A program made the position numbers and the translations under genes. Below are positions 17,912 through 26,561 of a stretch of 32,785 nucleotides of DNA, one piece after another. Below the pieces are notes generated by a model, which ran no database searches, was not told where the DNA came from, and saw only the letters and a list, made by a program, of their open reading frames with translations. Source of the stretch: a candidate division WOR-3 bacterium (GTDB taxonomy: Bacteria; Hydrothermota; Tepidihabitantia; Tepidihabitantales; CAIPLT01). The stretch lies in assembly GCA_026418155.1 (NCBI GenBank), contig JAOABV010000013.1:1-32785 (forward strand), read 5' to 3'. Position 1 is the first letter of the stretch, and each line of letters opens with the position of its first letter.

Positions 17912-17936
17912 TTTTTATTCATAAGTTTCGTTTATG

Positions 17937-17943
17937 AAAGGAG
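17937..17943 (+). promoter_or_regulatory. Ribosome binding site that sets the asnA start
   Basis: AAAGGAG lies eight bases before the ATG at 17952. An in-frame ATG at 17934 overlaps this site and is therefore unlikely to be the start. Confidence 0.75.
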
Positions 17944-17951
17944 CAACAAAA

Positions 17952-19103
17952 ATGAGTGATAAGAAAACTTTGGCTGAAAAGAAAAAAGCCGATTTAGCTG
18001 GTCCCGGAATCGGAGATTATAAAGAAATTGAGAAAATTCTTCCTACTGATTATAAATCACTTTTGGATGTCAAAGAAACACAATTTGCTCTGTTTAAATT
18101 AAAACGGTATATTGAAGATAATTTAAATAAAGAATTAAATCTTTTTACTGTCGAGGTGCCATTAATCGTTGATGTTAAAAGTGGCGTTAATGATATGCTT
18201 GACCGAGATGGTTCACGAACTCCGATTCAATTTCACATTTCCAATGATTATGATAAACACCCAATTGATGCTCAAATTGTCCAAGCAGCAACGAAGTGGA
18301 AGCGAATGGCATTAAAACAATTCAAGTGTAAAGTCGGCGAAGGTATAAATACTGATATGCGCGCAGTCCGAAAAGATTATTTTTTAGACCATGACCATAG
18401 TGCCTATGTTGACCAGTGGGATTGGGAAAAGGTCATCACGAAAAAAGACCGTAATCTCGATTATTTAAAAAATACAGTTAAGAAAATCTGGAAAGTTATT
18501 AAAAATGCCGAAACTTATATTCAAGAGGAATTTCCGAAATTAAAGACAAAAAAATATCCCAATTTACCTGATGAACTTACTTTTTTCCACGCTGAAGAAA
18601 TTCTCGATATGTATCCCAATATGCCTCGCAAACAAAGAGAAACCGCGATATTGCAGAAATATCCGGCAATCTTTATTATAGGAATTGGTTGGATTTTAAA
18701 AGACGGCTATCCTCACGAGATGCGAGCTGCGGATTATGATGATTGGGTTACTCCTACTATTACTAAAAATGGGCAATTAATGCATGGCTTAAACGGCGAT
18801 ATTCTGGTCTGGAATCCTGTCACAAAACGCCGTCACGAACTATCATCAATGGGCATTAGGGTGACCAAAGAAACCTTATTAGAACAACTCAAAATTACCA
18901 ATCAAATGCACCTTTTGAAATATCCCTATCATCAAGCAATAATGAAGGACGAAATTCCTTTAAGCATTGGTGGTGGAATCGGGCAATCAAGAACCTGTAT
19001 GCTTCTTTTAAGAAAAGCCCATCTGGGTGAAGTGTCTGTGACAGTGTGGCCCAAGATTCTCAAAGATATTTGTGCTAAGAAAAATATCTTTGTTTTGGAA
19101 TAG
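17952..19103 (+). CDS. asnA: Aspartate-ammonia ligase (asparagine synthetase A)
   Basis: AsnA makes asparagine from aspartate, ammonia and ATP through an aspartyl-AMP; it is related to class II aminoacyl-tRNA synthetases. The 383-aa protein shares long signature stretches with the E. coli enzyme: AATKWKRMALK, YVDQWDWEKV, RAADYDDW, GLNGDILVWNPV, ELSSMGIRV and GGGIGQSR (GQSR at 344-347) near the C-terminus. It is about 50 residues longer than E. coli AsnA, with the extra length mainly at the N-terminus and in middle loops. The start is chosen from the AAAGGAG at 17937-17943. An asparaginase-like gene follows after 142 bp. Confidence 0.95.
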   Translation: MSDKKTLAEKKKADLAGPGIGDYKEIEKILPTDYKSLLDVKETQFALFKLKRYIEDNLNKELNLFTVEVPLIVDVKSGVNDMLDRDGSRTPIQFHISNDYDKHPIDAQIVQAATKWKRMALKQFKCKVGEGINTDMRAVRKDYFLDHDHSAYVDQWDWEKVITKKDRNLDYLKNTVKKIWKVIKNAETYIQEEFPKLKTKKYPNLPDELTFFHAEEILDMYPNMPRKQRETAILQKYPAIFIIGIGWILKDGYPHEMRAADYDDWVTPTITKNGQLMHGLNGDILVWNPVTKRRHELSSMGIRVTKETLLEQLKITNQMHLLKYPYHQAIMKDEIPLSIGGGIGQSRTCMLLLRKAHLGEVSVTVWPKILKDICAKKNIFVLE

Positions 19104-19245
19104 TCGACTTTAATATTAATAAGACGAATCTAACAAAGCACGATAAAGAGTCTTTCACTTGATAAAGCATAATCGGTAAATTGTCTTATGGTTATGACAT
19201 ATTAGTAATAAGATAAAGGTAATACCGGGCATTAAATTTTTTACA

Positions 19246-19746
19246 ATGAAAATAAGAATTATTGTTACTGGTGGCACATTTGATAAAGAATATAATGAAT
19301 TGACTGGCGAATTGTATTTCAAGCATACTCACATCTATGATATGCTTAAACTTGGCCGTTGTAAACTTGATATCGTTGTTGAAGAACTGATGATGATAGA
19401 TAGTGCATTAATGACTGATGTTGAGCGTGACAAAATTATCAATGCGGTGAATCGAGCTAAAGAAAACCGAATTTTAATTACTCATGGCACTGACAAAATG
19501 GTTGATACTGCCCATGCTTTAGCCCACGCGGTCAAAAATAAGACCATTGTGCTAACGGGCGCAATGGTTCCTTATAGTTTTGGCAGTTCCGATGGCATGT
19601 TCAATTTAGGTTCTGCTTTAGCGTTTGTCCAAACATTACCTCCGGGAGTTTATGTTGCAATGAACGGTAAATGCTTCCACTGGCATAAAGTCAGAAAAAA
19701 GAAAGAAACTGGTTATTTTGAAGAAATAGATGAACAAACTAAATAA
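19246..19746 (+). CDS. Single-domain asparaginase-like protein
   Basis: The 166-aa protein equals only the N-terminal domain of the type I/II L-asparaginase fold. The catalytic elements are present: TGGT (T11) at the N-terminus, THGTDKM with T82 and D83, a lysine before VLTGAMVP (K97 or K99) and SSDGMFNLGSAL. The second domain, which in full-size enzymes (about 330 aa) helps build the active site across subunits, is absent. The reading frame ends cleanly without a frameshift in sight, and short asparaginase-domain proteins of about 160 aa are known in other bacteria. It follows asnA, so a role in asparagine turnover is likely but unproven. There is no clear Shine-Dalgarno. Confidence 0.82.
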   Translation: MKIRIIVTGGTFDKEYNELTGELYFKHTHIYDMLKLGRCKLDIVVEELMMIDSALMTDVERDKIINAVNRAKENRILITHGTDKMVDTAHALAHAVKNKTIVLTGAMVPYSFGSSDGMFNLGSALAFVQTLPPGVYVAMNGKCFHWHKVRKKKETGYFEEIDEQTK

Positions 19747-19941
19747 CATTGAGAACAAATAGAGAAGATAAGAAATTATGTTTTTTTTAATGAATCGACA
19801 AACAAATTAAATAAAATAATGGAAGGGAATAAATAAGAATAAGGAATTTTTAAATGTTATATTTACTCTCAAGAAAATAGACGAAACATATTAAATAATA
19901 TTACTTGACCGGGCTTAAAAACAATAATCTGAAAGAAGCAA

Positions 19942-20113
19942 TATGATAGACTGACTAATACACTCGATGAAATTACAAAAAAAATTCCGCTTGACCTTTC
20001 TAATGGAAAACAATATATTTATTTATAAGAAATTATCTGATGGATTCATAACTTATAGAATTGGCTCGGATGGCAAAGATGACCATGGGAATCCGGAAAC
20101 GGTTATCGTTTGA
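19942..20113 (+). pseudogene. Frameshifted 3' remnant of a protein with a GSDGKDDHGNPE-type C-terminus
   Basis: One frame reads YDRLTNTLDEITKKIPLDL then SNGKQYIY before a stop at 20026. The next frame, entered near 20024, continues KKLSDGFITYRIGSDGKDDH then GNPETVIV to a stop at 20111. Joined, this is the familiar ending 'P-D-L..iP.D...Gk..iYkk..dGf..YsiGpdGkDDgGnPe..iv' of bacterial proteins whose C-terminus resembles pseudopilin-type domains. A single +1 shift joins the halves. The N-terminal part was not found upstream, so this looks like a decayed, truncated gene. A single base error in the assembly would fix only the frameshift, not the missing N-terminus. Confidence 0.5.
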
Positions 20114-20697
20114 AAAGTTAAAATATAAAATTGACAATTAAGATATAATAAAAAATAATAGTTGTCATAATGTATATTAATAAAGACAACAATAAATCTA
20201 CTAAAGCAAATTTTGCTTTTTGAATTCACCTCAAAATAAACTTACCGGTATTGAAACTCAAAATATATGTCGTTGCTATAGGTAATATTTAGATGCAAAT
20301 TTTTGCACATTTTATACTAATTTTGTGTCATTAAATAGTAAGGACTACATAATTTCAGGCTCCCCAATGTTATACATAAACGTATACAAAAAAATAAGAT
20401 ACAGTTTTGCTATATCTCTATGAATTTCAATCTGCTAATGCTAAATTCTATTAATTGGATGGTATGACTCCCTCCACGGCTCAGAAATTCGAAAAAGTTA
20501 TGTTGAGGATTTCTTAAGAGCAAGCAAGAAATAATTTTTAATTCAGGATTACGAAATACATTTTGTCAAATGCCGACTAAAATATCTTTTAATTGATGTT
20601 TTAATTAGGCTTATGGTCTACCATTTAGGTTATATCATCAGTCGTTGTTCAGAGCATAAAAAAGTAAACTATTAAGGCATACAGTCCCTCATTTTAG

Positions 20698-20776
20698 AGT
20701 TTACAAAAGCGCTCTTTTTTAATATTTCTCAAACTGTTTCATTTTATCAAAAAAGTTTGCAAAACTGCTCTTTTTT
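20698..20776 (+). repeat. Pair of 23-bp imperfect direct repeats
   Basis: AGTTTACAAAAGCGCTC plus a T6 run (20698-20720) and AGTTTGCAAAACTGCTC plus a T6 run (20754-20776) agree at 20 of 23 positions. They are 56 bp apart. Confidence 0.6.
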
Positions 20777-20877
20777 CATTGGTGTTATGGGCCAAGCGGT
20801 ATATAGGGTCAAAAAATTGACTATTTGAAAAATTAGCAATTTATGATTAAGATTCTAAACAACAAAGAGGTTAATTC

Positions 20878-20906
20878 TTGACTTTAAGAAGTTTTGCTTG
20901 TATGAT
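20878..20906 (+). promoter_or_regulatory. Promoter of the DUF3467 gene
   Basis: TTGACT (20878-20883), 17 bases, TATGAT (20901-20906). The leader is about 50 nt and ends with AAAGGAG just before the ATG at 20963. Confidence 0.7.
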
Positions 20907-20962
20907 ACAGCAAGTGAATTCCGAAAGTAAAAGCAAATATTTTAGTTAGAAAGGAGCAAATT

Positions 20963-21277
20963 ATGGCGAATGAAGTGAAACCGCCGATTAATATTGAAAT
21001 CGGTGAAAAGGAATCCGAAGGAATCTATTCTAATTTTGTGCTTATTGCCCATTCAGCATCAGAATTTATTATTGATTTCGCCCGGATGCTTCCTGGCTTA
21101 CCTAAAGCCAAAGTCTTTTCGCGAATTGTGATGACACCTCAACATGCGAAGTTATTACTTAATGCCTTAGAAGAAAACATTAAAAAATATGAAGACCGAT
21201 TTGGTAAGATAAAACTACTGGGTAAAGAAGAAGAGATTAAAGGTTTTGGCTTTTCTCCTACTACTGAAAAGTCATAA
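20963..21277 (+). CDS. DUF3467 family protein
   Basis: This 104-aa cytoplasmic protein has the pattern of DUF3467: an N-terminal beta-hairpin region (INIEIGEKESEGIYSNFVLIAHSASEFIIDFARMLPG) is followed by KVFSRIVMTPQHAKLLLNAL and a C-terminal helix. The family is widespread and of unknown function. The start has a good AAAGGAG site, and it is preceded by its own promoter. The CCA-type nucleotidyltransferase gene begins 126 bp later with its own possible -10 box, so the two may be separate transcripts. Confidence 0.85.
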   Translation: MANEVKPPINIEIGEKESEGIYSNFVLIAHSASEFIIDFARMLPGLPKAKVFSRIVMTPQHAKLLLNALEENIKKYEDRFGKIKLLGKEEEIKGFGFSPTTEKS

Positions 21278-21352
21278 AATCACATAAAACCGAGAATGAA
21301 CATTAATAAATACAAACTCAAAAAATATTTACTTGAGTTCAAATGAATACTT

Positions 21353-21379
21353 TTGATTTCAGACAGGTTTTTCTATAAT
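21353..21379 (+). promoter_or_regulatory. Possible promoter of the nucleotidyltransferase gene
   Basis: TATAAT at 21374-21379 is perfect. The -35 is weak: TTGATT at 21353-21358 with only a 15-base spacer, or a frame one base earlier. The leader would be about 18 nt. Confidence 0.4.
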
Positions 21380-21403
21380 TTAAATTTACTTATTTTTTAA
21401 GTA

Positions 21404-22624
21404 GTGAAAGAATTTAGAGAACTAAACGAACCTTTACAGTCTTTAGTAAAACAGATTGTTACTGTTTGTCAACGGTATAATGCGGAAGCATTTTTAGTTG
21501 GCGGACCACTGAGAGATTTGTTGATGAAAAAAGGAAAATCATCGCCGACAATAACAGACTTAGATATTGCGGTGACAAAATCTTATTATAATATTGGCAG
21601 AGATTTAGCAAAGAAGTTAAAAGCAAAAGTGATTCATTATCCTCAATTTATGACACTAACTCTGCAATGTCCAATGTTAAGAATTGATATTGCCCAAACG
21701 CGTAAAGAATATTACCCTCAACCGGCAGTTTTACCCCAAGTTAGTCCGGCATCAATTGAAGAAGATTTGAAACGACGCGACTTTACGATTAATGCAATGG
21801 CACTAAAACTTACTAAAAAACCGCCCTATCCGATTATTGATTTATTTAATGGCCAAAGAGATTTGAAAGCCAGCATAATTCGGATTTTGCATACTTCCAG
21901 TTTTATTGATGACCCGACTAGAATTTTCCGAGCAATACGATTTGCCGTCAGATTCAATTTCAAAATTGAGCCGATAACAAAACTCTTAATGAAAAAGGCA
22001 ATTTTTGATAACCGAATTAATCTACTTTCGGGTGAACGCATCTTGTATGAGTTAAAAATGATTCTCCAAGAAAAGAAAGCAACTGAGATATTAAAGACAT
22101 TACAGCAATTTAAGATAATAGAAAATGTTTTCGGAGTTCAATTACCGAAAAAGTTTTTTCAAGAAAGTCAAATTTTAGATGATTTTACGGATATTGATGC
22201 CAAGTTAAGCCATCTTTTTGCTTATTTACCGGAACCGACTTGGTCGCGCTTTCCTTTGACTTTGGAAGTAAAAAATTGTGCTAAGGCGATAAAGAATTTT
22301 TCTCAGGTAAGAAAGAGATTAGCCCGAACAAGATTGCCTAGCCAAATTTATCAAATATTATCTTCATTACCAAAACCTGCGCTAAAAATTTTATCTTTAG
22401 TTGAGAAAAAGGTGATAAGCAATAAAATTAAATTATTCCTCGAGAAATATTCTAAAATAAAGATTTATACCTCGGGTAAATTGTTACAATCAATGCAAAT
22501 ACCTCCAGGACCGATTTATCGAAAAATTTTGGCTGGTCTACGAACTCAGGTTTTAGACGGAAAAATTAAAGGTCAAAAACAAGAGATTGACTATATTAAA
22601 ACTCTATTAAAATGTCAAATTTAA
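21404..22624 (+). CDS. CCA-adding / poly(A)-polymerase family nucleotidyltransferase
   Basis: This 406-aa class II enzyme adds nucleotides to RNA 3' ends, most likely CCA to tRNA; a pure A-adding or poly(A)-polymerase role is possible. The N-terminal domain has VGGPLRDLL (32-40), where the family usually has GGxVRD, and the metal-binding aspartates D52 and D54 in TDLDIAV. RRDFTINAMAL starts at 124, and DDPTRIFRAIRFAVRF is the next conserved block with RRDF used for nucleotide choice. The C-terminal part is helical and basic. No HD domain is apparent. GTG at 21404 is the only start near the leader; the Shine-Dalgarno is weak. The peptidase gene overlaps its last 13 bases. Confidence 0.87.
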   Translation: MKEFRELNEPLQSLVKQIVTVCQRYNAEAFLVGGPLRDLLMKKGKSSPTITDLDIAVTKSYYNIGRDLAKKLKAKVIHYPQFMTLTLQCPMLRIDIAQTRKEYYPQPAVLPQVSPASIEEDLKRRDFTINAMALKLTKKPPYPIIDLFNGQRDLKASIIRILHTSSFIDDPTRIFRAIRFAVRFNFKIEPITKLLMKKAIFDNRINLLSGERILYELKMILQEKKATEILKTLQQFKIIENVFGVQLPKKFFQESQILDDFTDIDAKLSHLFAYLPEPTWSRFPLTLEVKNCAKAIKNFSQVRKRLARTRLPSQIYQILSSLPKPALKILSLVEKKVISNKIKLFLEKYSKIKIYTSGKLLQSMQIPPGPIYRKILAGLRTQVLDGKIKGQKQEIDYIKTLLKCQI

Positions 22625-23247
22625 CTTCAATTATTCTATCGGCACCAGCAATTCTTTTTGGATTAACAATTCATGAATATGCTCATGCCTTAATTGCCTT
22701 AAAACTTGGTGACCCAACCGCAAAATTTATGGGTCGGTTGACCTTAAATCCCTTAAAACATTTAGACCCGATTGGTACAATTAGTCTTTTTCTATTTCGA
22801 CTGGGATGGGCAAAACCCGTTCCAATTAATCCCAATTACTTTAGAAATTATAAACAAGGGGTATTATTAACTTCATTAGCCGGACCAGGAGCAAATTTTA
22901 TCGTTGCCGTTATTTTTGGATTGTTACTAAGAATAATCTATTTAATACCTTCTCTCTCGCCGAGTAGTTTTATCATAATTATCTTAGAAATGTTCGTATT
23001 TTTTAACCTCATTTTAGCCATCTTTAATTTAATTCCCATACCACCTCTTGACGGCTCCAAAATTCTCTATTATCTTTTACCGACAACAATGGCGGAAGAG
23101 TATGCTAAATTAGAGCGCTACGGGTTTTTTATGCTGTTAGGAATTATCGTATTAGGTCAACTAATCGGCTTTTCAATTTTTGGTATTATAATTTTACCCT
23201 TTATAAGAATATTTTCGAGTTTGATTATTGGCCATAGTATTATTTAA
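22612..23247 (+). CDS. Site-2-protease-family membrane metallopeptidase (M50)
   Basis: This 211-aa membrane protein has the zinc-binding HEYAH at 21-25 inside the first hydrophobic helix, the NPLKHLDPIG stretch, and the second metal site PPLDG with D147. About five membrane segments are visible and no PDZ domain, which is the compact 'YwhC/Rip-like' form of the family. Such enzymes cut within membrane-embedded substrates, often anti-sigma factors; the substrate here is unknown. It overlaps the upstream nucleotidyltransferase gene by 13 bp, so translation is probably coupled. Confidence 0.88.
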   Translation: MSNLTSIILSAPAILFGLTIHEYAHALIALKLGDPTAKFMGRLTLNPLKHLDPIGTISLFLFRLGWAKPVPINPNYFRNYKQGVLLTSLAGPGANFIVAVIFGLLLRIIYLIPSLSPSSFIIIILEMFVFFNLILAIFNLIPIPPLDGSKILYYLLPTTMAEEYAKLERYGFFMLLGIIVLGQLIGFSIFGIIILPFIRIFSSLIIGHSII

Positions 23248-23299
23248 AAACATAAACACAATTTATGCCGTTTCTCGGTGGTGAAATAGCACTAAAATT

Positions 23300-25924
23300 A
23301 TGAGAGCAGGTTTTAGAGCAAAAAGTGACAACTCAAAAATTAAAATAATTATAAGTGTCTTAATTGTTTTATTAATTGCCTTTATTCTAATTAGTTTAAT
23401 CTCATTTCATTTTGGCCAAAAATCGCCTTCTGATAACTGGGGTGGTTTTATCGGCAGTCATCTGAGTCTAGGACTAGTCTATATGCTTGGCTATTGCGTC
23501 TATCTAATTCCAGCAATTATCTTACTTTTTACCATTAGTGAATTGGTTAAAGAAAGTTTTCGACGATTTATTCTACCAAGCATCATTTGGCTCTTGGGTA
23601 TCTTTTTGTTTGCCAGCATTATTTCATTTTCAATTGGGCGGATTGGTTATACCAGTAATTATGGTGGTTTAATTGGCAGTTGGTTTGCCAAATTATTATT
23701 AAATCAATTGGGTATTTTATTGACTTATTTTATTCCACTATTTCTGCTTTATAGTTTAGTTCCCCTAATCCGTAATCCTAAAAACCGGCGAACCTATCTG
23801 CGTGAAGGTCTATTTATCTTTCTATTAATTGTGCTTGTACAAATGCTTATTGCTCGAATAAAACCAAGTGCTTATTGGTTGCCGGGAAAAATAACCGCAA
23901 TTCCACTTGCTGGTAAAATAACTAATGCTTTTATTAATTGGTTTCGCTATTTGACAGGCAATTGGGGAAGTTTAATAATTATTATTGTTGCGCTTTTAAT
24001 TGTAATTTTAGTTTTTACCAATGTGCCATTTGTGCATTTGATTGCCAATATCTACCATTCTATAATTAGCAGTTTTAAAAAAATAAAACCAAAGAAAAGG
24101 ACCGCAGTTATTAAAGAACCAATATCAGAAAAATCGAATGTACCAGAACCTGTGGTTGAAGGAGCAGTTCAGACTGAAACCGAAACAGAAATTATAGAAC
24201 CTCCTCCGACTAAAACAATCACTGATAAAAGGAAATCATTTATTGGCACAAAAGGTGTCCAAAGTGCTGTAATTGACGAACAGCAATTTCAGAATGAATT
24301 TTTAGCATCTTTGGATATTCCGCCAAGTGAAGAAGCACCGGTTGACCAGAAAACTTTAGAAGAAGGGGCTAAAGTCTTACTGGAAAAATTAAAAGAGTTC
24401 GGTATTGAAGGAAGAGTTACTGATATTCTAACTGGTCCAATGATTACCCGTTATGAATTTGAACCAGCACCAGGCATAAAGATTCAACGCATTGAGAGTT
24501 TGGCGGATGATTTAGCACTTTCGCTTAAAGCCGAAAGAATTCGTATCTTAGCACCGATTCCTGGCAAAGCAGTTGTTGGTATTGAAGTTCCCAATAAATA
24601 TCGTAGAATTGTCTATTTGCGCAATATCTTAACAACTGAAGAATTTACCGCCAAGACCTCACCATTGACTTTTGCCTTAGGTGAATCGATTACCGGTGAA
24701 CCTTATTGTGCCGACTTACGCGAAATGCCGCATGTTTTAATTGCCGGGACTACGGGTTCAGGTAAGAGTGTTTGTATCAATACAATGATTACTTCGATTA
24801 TATTCCGCTCGTCTTATCATGATGTCAGATTTTTAGCAATTGACCCAAAACAATTGGAATTGCCCGTTTATAACTCAATACCGCATTTGCTCAGTCCAAC
24901 AACTATTGACCCGAAAGTAGCAATATCAGAATTGGACAGAGTAATCAGTATAATGGAAAGTCGTTATGGAATATTTGCTGGATTAGGAGTTCGGGATATT
25001 GCTGGTTATAATTTAGTCGCACAAAAAGAAGGATTAGAAAAGAAACCGTATATTGTTGTGGTTATTGACGAACTTGCGGATTTAATGATTAGAGCCCCCA
25101 CGGAAATCGAAGAAAAAATCACCCGCTTGGCACAAATGTCTCGGGCGGTCGGCATTCACTTAGTTTTAGCAACGCAAAGACCATCAGTAGATGTTATTAC
25201 TGGTTTAATCAAGGCAAATTTTCCTTGTCGGATTGCATTTCAAGTGGCATCAAAGACTGATTCGCGGACAATTTTAGATATGAATGGTGCCGAGGCATTA
25301 TTAGGTCGAGGCGATATGCTCTTTTTACCGCCAGGCAAAGGTGAACCACAAAGATTACATTGTGCTTATGTTTCGGCACAAGCAACCAAAAGAATCGTTG
25401 ACCTTTGGACCAAAAGGTATCTTATTGAATTATTATCCGAGTATGTTTCTAACCCTCAGGAAATGGCGGAGCAAATTATTGCTAAACAAGTCGTCGATGT
25501 TCTAATTGACCGAGAAAAAGCATCAATTAAAAGAAAACAGCAGGATTTTTACTCAGTTGTTCCCGAAGATATTGCAGAAAAACTTTGGGCTCGCGAGTAT
25601 CATCAAAAACTCTCTGAAGAAATTGATATGCCACACAGTAAAAAAACAGAAAGACCTGGAGCCGAACGCGAAGTTGATGAACTTTTAGCCGAAGCGGCCA
25701 AAATTGTCTTTCGACATCGCGAAGCATCAGTTTCAATGCTTCAAAGAAGACTTGATATTGGCTGGGCAAGAGCCGGACGGATTATTGACCAGTTAGAACA
25801 ATTGGGCGTTGTCGGTCCTTATGTTGGTTCTAAATCCCGTAAGGTCTTAATTGACACTGAAGAAGATTTACAAAAACTGCTTGGCACTTTGACACACAAA
25901 CCTTTAAGTGAAAATAAGACTTAA
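23300..25924 (+). CDS. ftsK: FtsK/SpoIIIE DNA translocase
   Basis: This 874-aa protein pumps chromosomal DNA through the closing septum. Four to five N-terminal membrane segments fill about 15-260, including GGFIGSHLS and GGLIGSW motifs. A charged linker of about 80 residues follows. The motor domain has the alpha region (RIESLADDLALSLKAERIRI), Walker A AGTTGSGKS with K489 and Walker B VVVIDELAD with D590. A C-terminal gamma winged helix (EAAKIVFRHREASVSMLQRR onward) reads orienting DNA sequences. All parts are intact and of normal length. The 4Fe-4S gene follows after 67 bp. Confidence 0.95.
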   Translation: MRAGFRAKSDNSKIKIIISVLIVLLIAFILISLISFHFGQKSPSDNWGGFIGSHLSLGLVYMLGYCVYLIPAIILLFTISELVKESFRRFILPSIIWLLGIFLFASIISFSIGRIGYTSNYGGLIGSWFAKLLLNQLGILLTYFIPLFLLYSLVPLIRNPKNRRTYLREGLFIFLLIVLVQMLIARIKPSAYWLPGKITAIPLAGKITNAFINWFRYLTGNWGSLIIIIVALLIVILVFTNVPFVHLIANIYHSIISSFKKIKPKKRTAVIKEPISEKSNVPEPVVEGAVQTETETEIIEPPPTKTITDKRKSFIGTKGVQSAVIDEQQFQNEFLASLDIPPSEEAPVDQKTLEEGAKVLLEKLKEFGIEGRVTDILTGPMITRYEFEPAPGIKIQRIESLADDLALSLKAERIRILAPIPGKAVVGIEVPNKYRRIVYLRNILTTEEFTAKTSPLTFALGESITGEPYCADLREMPHVLIAGTTGSGKSVCINTMITSIIFRSSYHDVRFLAIDPKQLELPVYNSIPHLLSPTTIDPKVAISELDRVISIMESRYGIFAGLGVRDIAGYNLVAQKEGLEKKPYIVVVIDELADLMIRAPTEIEEKITRLAQMSRAVGIHLVLATQRPSVDVITGLIKANFPCRIAFQVASKTDSRTILDMNGAEALLGRGDMLFLPPGKGEPQRLHCAYVSAQATKRIVDLWTKRYLIELLSEYVSNPQEMAEQIIAKQVVDVLIDREKASIKRKQQDFYSVVPEDIAEKLWAREYHQKLSEEIDMPHSKKTERPGAEREVDELLAEAAKIVFRHREASVSMLQRRLDIGWARAGRIIDQLEQLGVVGPYVGSKSRKVLIDTEEDLQKLLGTLTHKPLSENKT

Positions 25925-25991
25925 TTAAAATATAGACGATGCGTTTTTCTGCATTATTATTCATAACATCGATGACATAAAGGAGACCATA

Positions 25992-26540
25992 GTGTCCGAA
26001 GAAAAAATACCGATTCATTATGTCTGCACGCATAATGAAGCAAAAGAATTAATTGAAAAGCATAATCAGTTCTGGGTTTCTAACTGTGGATGTCGAGAAA
26101 GTAATGAAAAAGGATGCCAGCGTTCCCGAATTGATGTCTGTCTATTTTGGGACCCAAATGATCCTGGTAGTGGCTCTAACAAAAAGGAAGTTAACATTGC
26201 TTTTGTTCACAACATTATGAAAGAGGCACATACCAAACAACTCGTAACACGACCATTTCGCAATGAGACAAGAACTGACACTGCCGGTATTTGCTTTTGC
26301 TGTGAGGATTGTTGTGCTTATTTTGTATCACCAGGTAAATATGCTTGCGACAAAGGAAAATACATTGAAAAAACCGATATGGAACAATGCACGCATTGTG
26401 GCGAATGCGAATCAGTCTGTTATTTCAAAGCCAGAAAGATGATTAATGGAAAACTTGTCATTGACCCAAATGCCTGTTATGGTTGCGGATTATGTGTTGC
26501 CGTTTGTCCAACAGAATGTATAAAAATGATTTTAAGATAA
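25992..26540 (+). CDS. Cysteine-rich double 4Fe-4S protein
   Basis: The 182-aa protein has 20 cysteines. The C-terminal third is a bacterial-type ferredoxin domain with two cluster motifs: C133, C136, C139, C143 and C162, C165, C168, C172. The first motif lacks the usual proline after its last cysteine. The N-terminal 120 residues are a separate cysteine-rich part: C32, C34, C42, C50 and the dense patch C101, C103, C104, C107, C108, C119, which could hold another metal centre. There is no signal peptide, so it acts in the cytoplasm. GTG is the start, five bases after AAAGGAGA. The role is likely electron transfer; partners are unknown. Confidence 0.82.
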   Translation: MSEEKIPIHYVCTHNEAKELIEKHNQFWVSNCGCRESNEKGCQRSRIDVCLFWDPNDPGSGSNKKEVNIAFVHNIMKEAHTKQLVTRPFRNETRTDTAGICFCCEDCCAYFVSPGKYACDKGKYIEKTDMEQCTHCGECESVCYFKARKMINGKLVIDPNACYGCGLCVAVCPTECIKMILR

Positions 26541-26561
26541 GTAACAAAAAGAGTTACGACA

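Larger units (their letters stand above)
16918..17933. other. 1-kb gene-poor region with dispersed and short direct repeats
   Basis: No credible gene is seen in 1016 bp; the longest frames are short and lack ribosome sites. Between 17100 and 17210 lies a GC-richer repeat shared with the window end. GGTGCCTG followed by a TCTTTT-like tail occurs twice at 17347-17362 and 17367-17381. AAAATACCATATTTC occurs exactly at 17220-17234 and 17394-17408. The final 60 bases carry the asnA promoter. Confidence 0.5.
19747..20962. other. 1.2-kb gene-poor region with a pseudogene remnant and hairpins
   Basis: No intact gene is seen. A frameshifted coding remnant lies at 19942-20113. Then come an inverted repeat GTTGTC (20161-20166) / GACAAC (20185-20190), a terminator-like palindrome AAAGCAAATTTTGCTTTT (20203-20220), small hairpins near 20294 and 20370, a pair of 23-bp imperfect repeats at 20698 and 20754, and the promoter of the DUF3467 gene. 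Confidence 0.5.

Noticed and set aside
17934-17951. Upstream ATG for asnA
   Set aside because: It overlaps the AAAGGAG site that belongs to the ATG at 17952.
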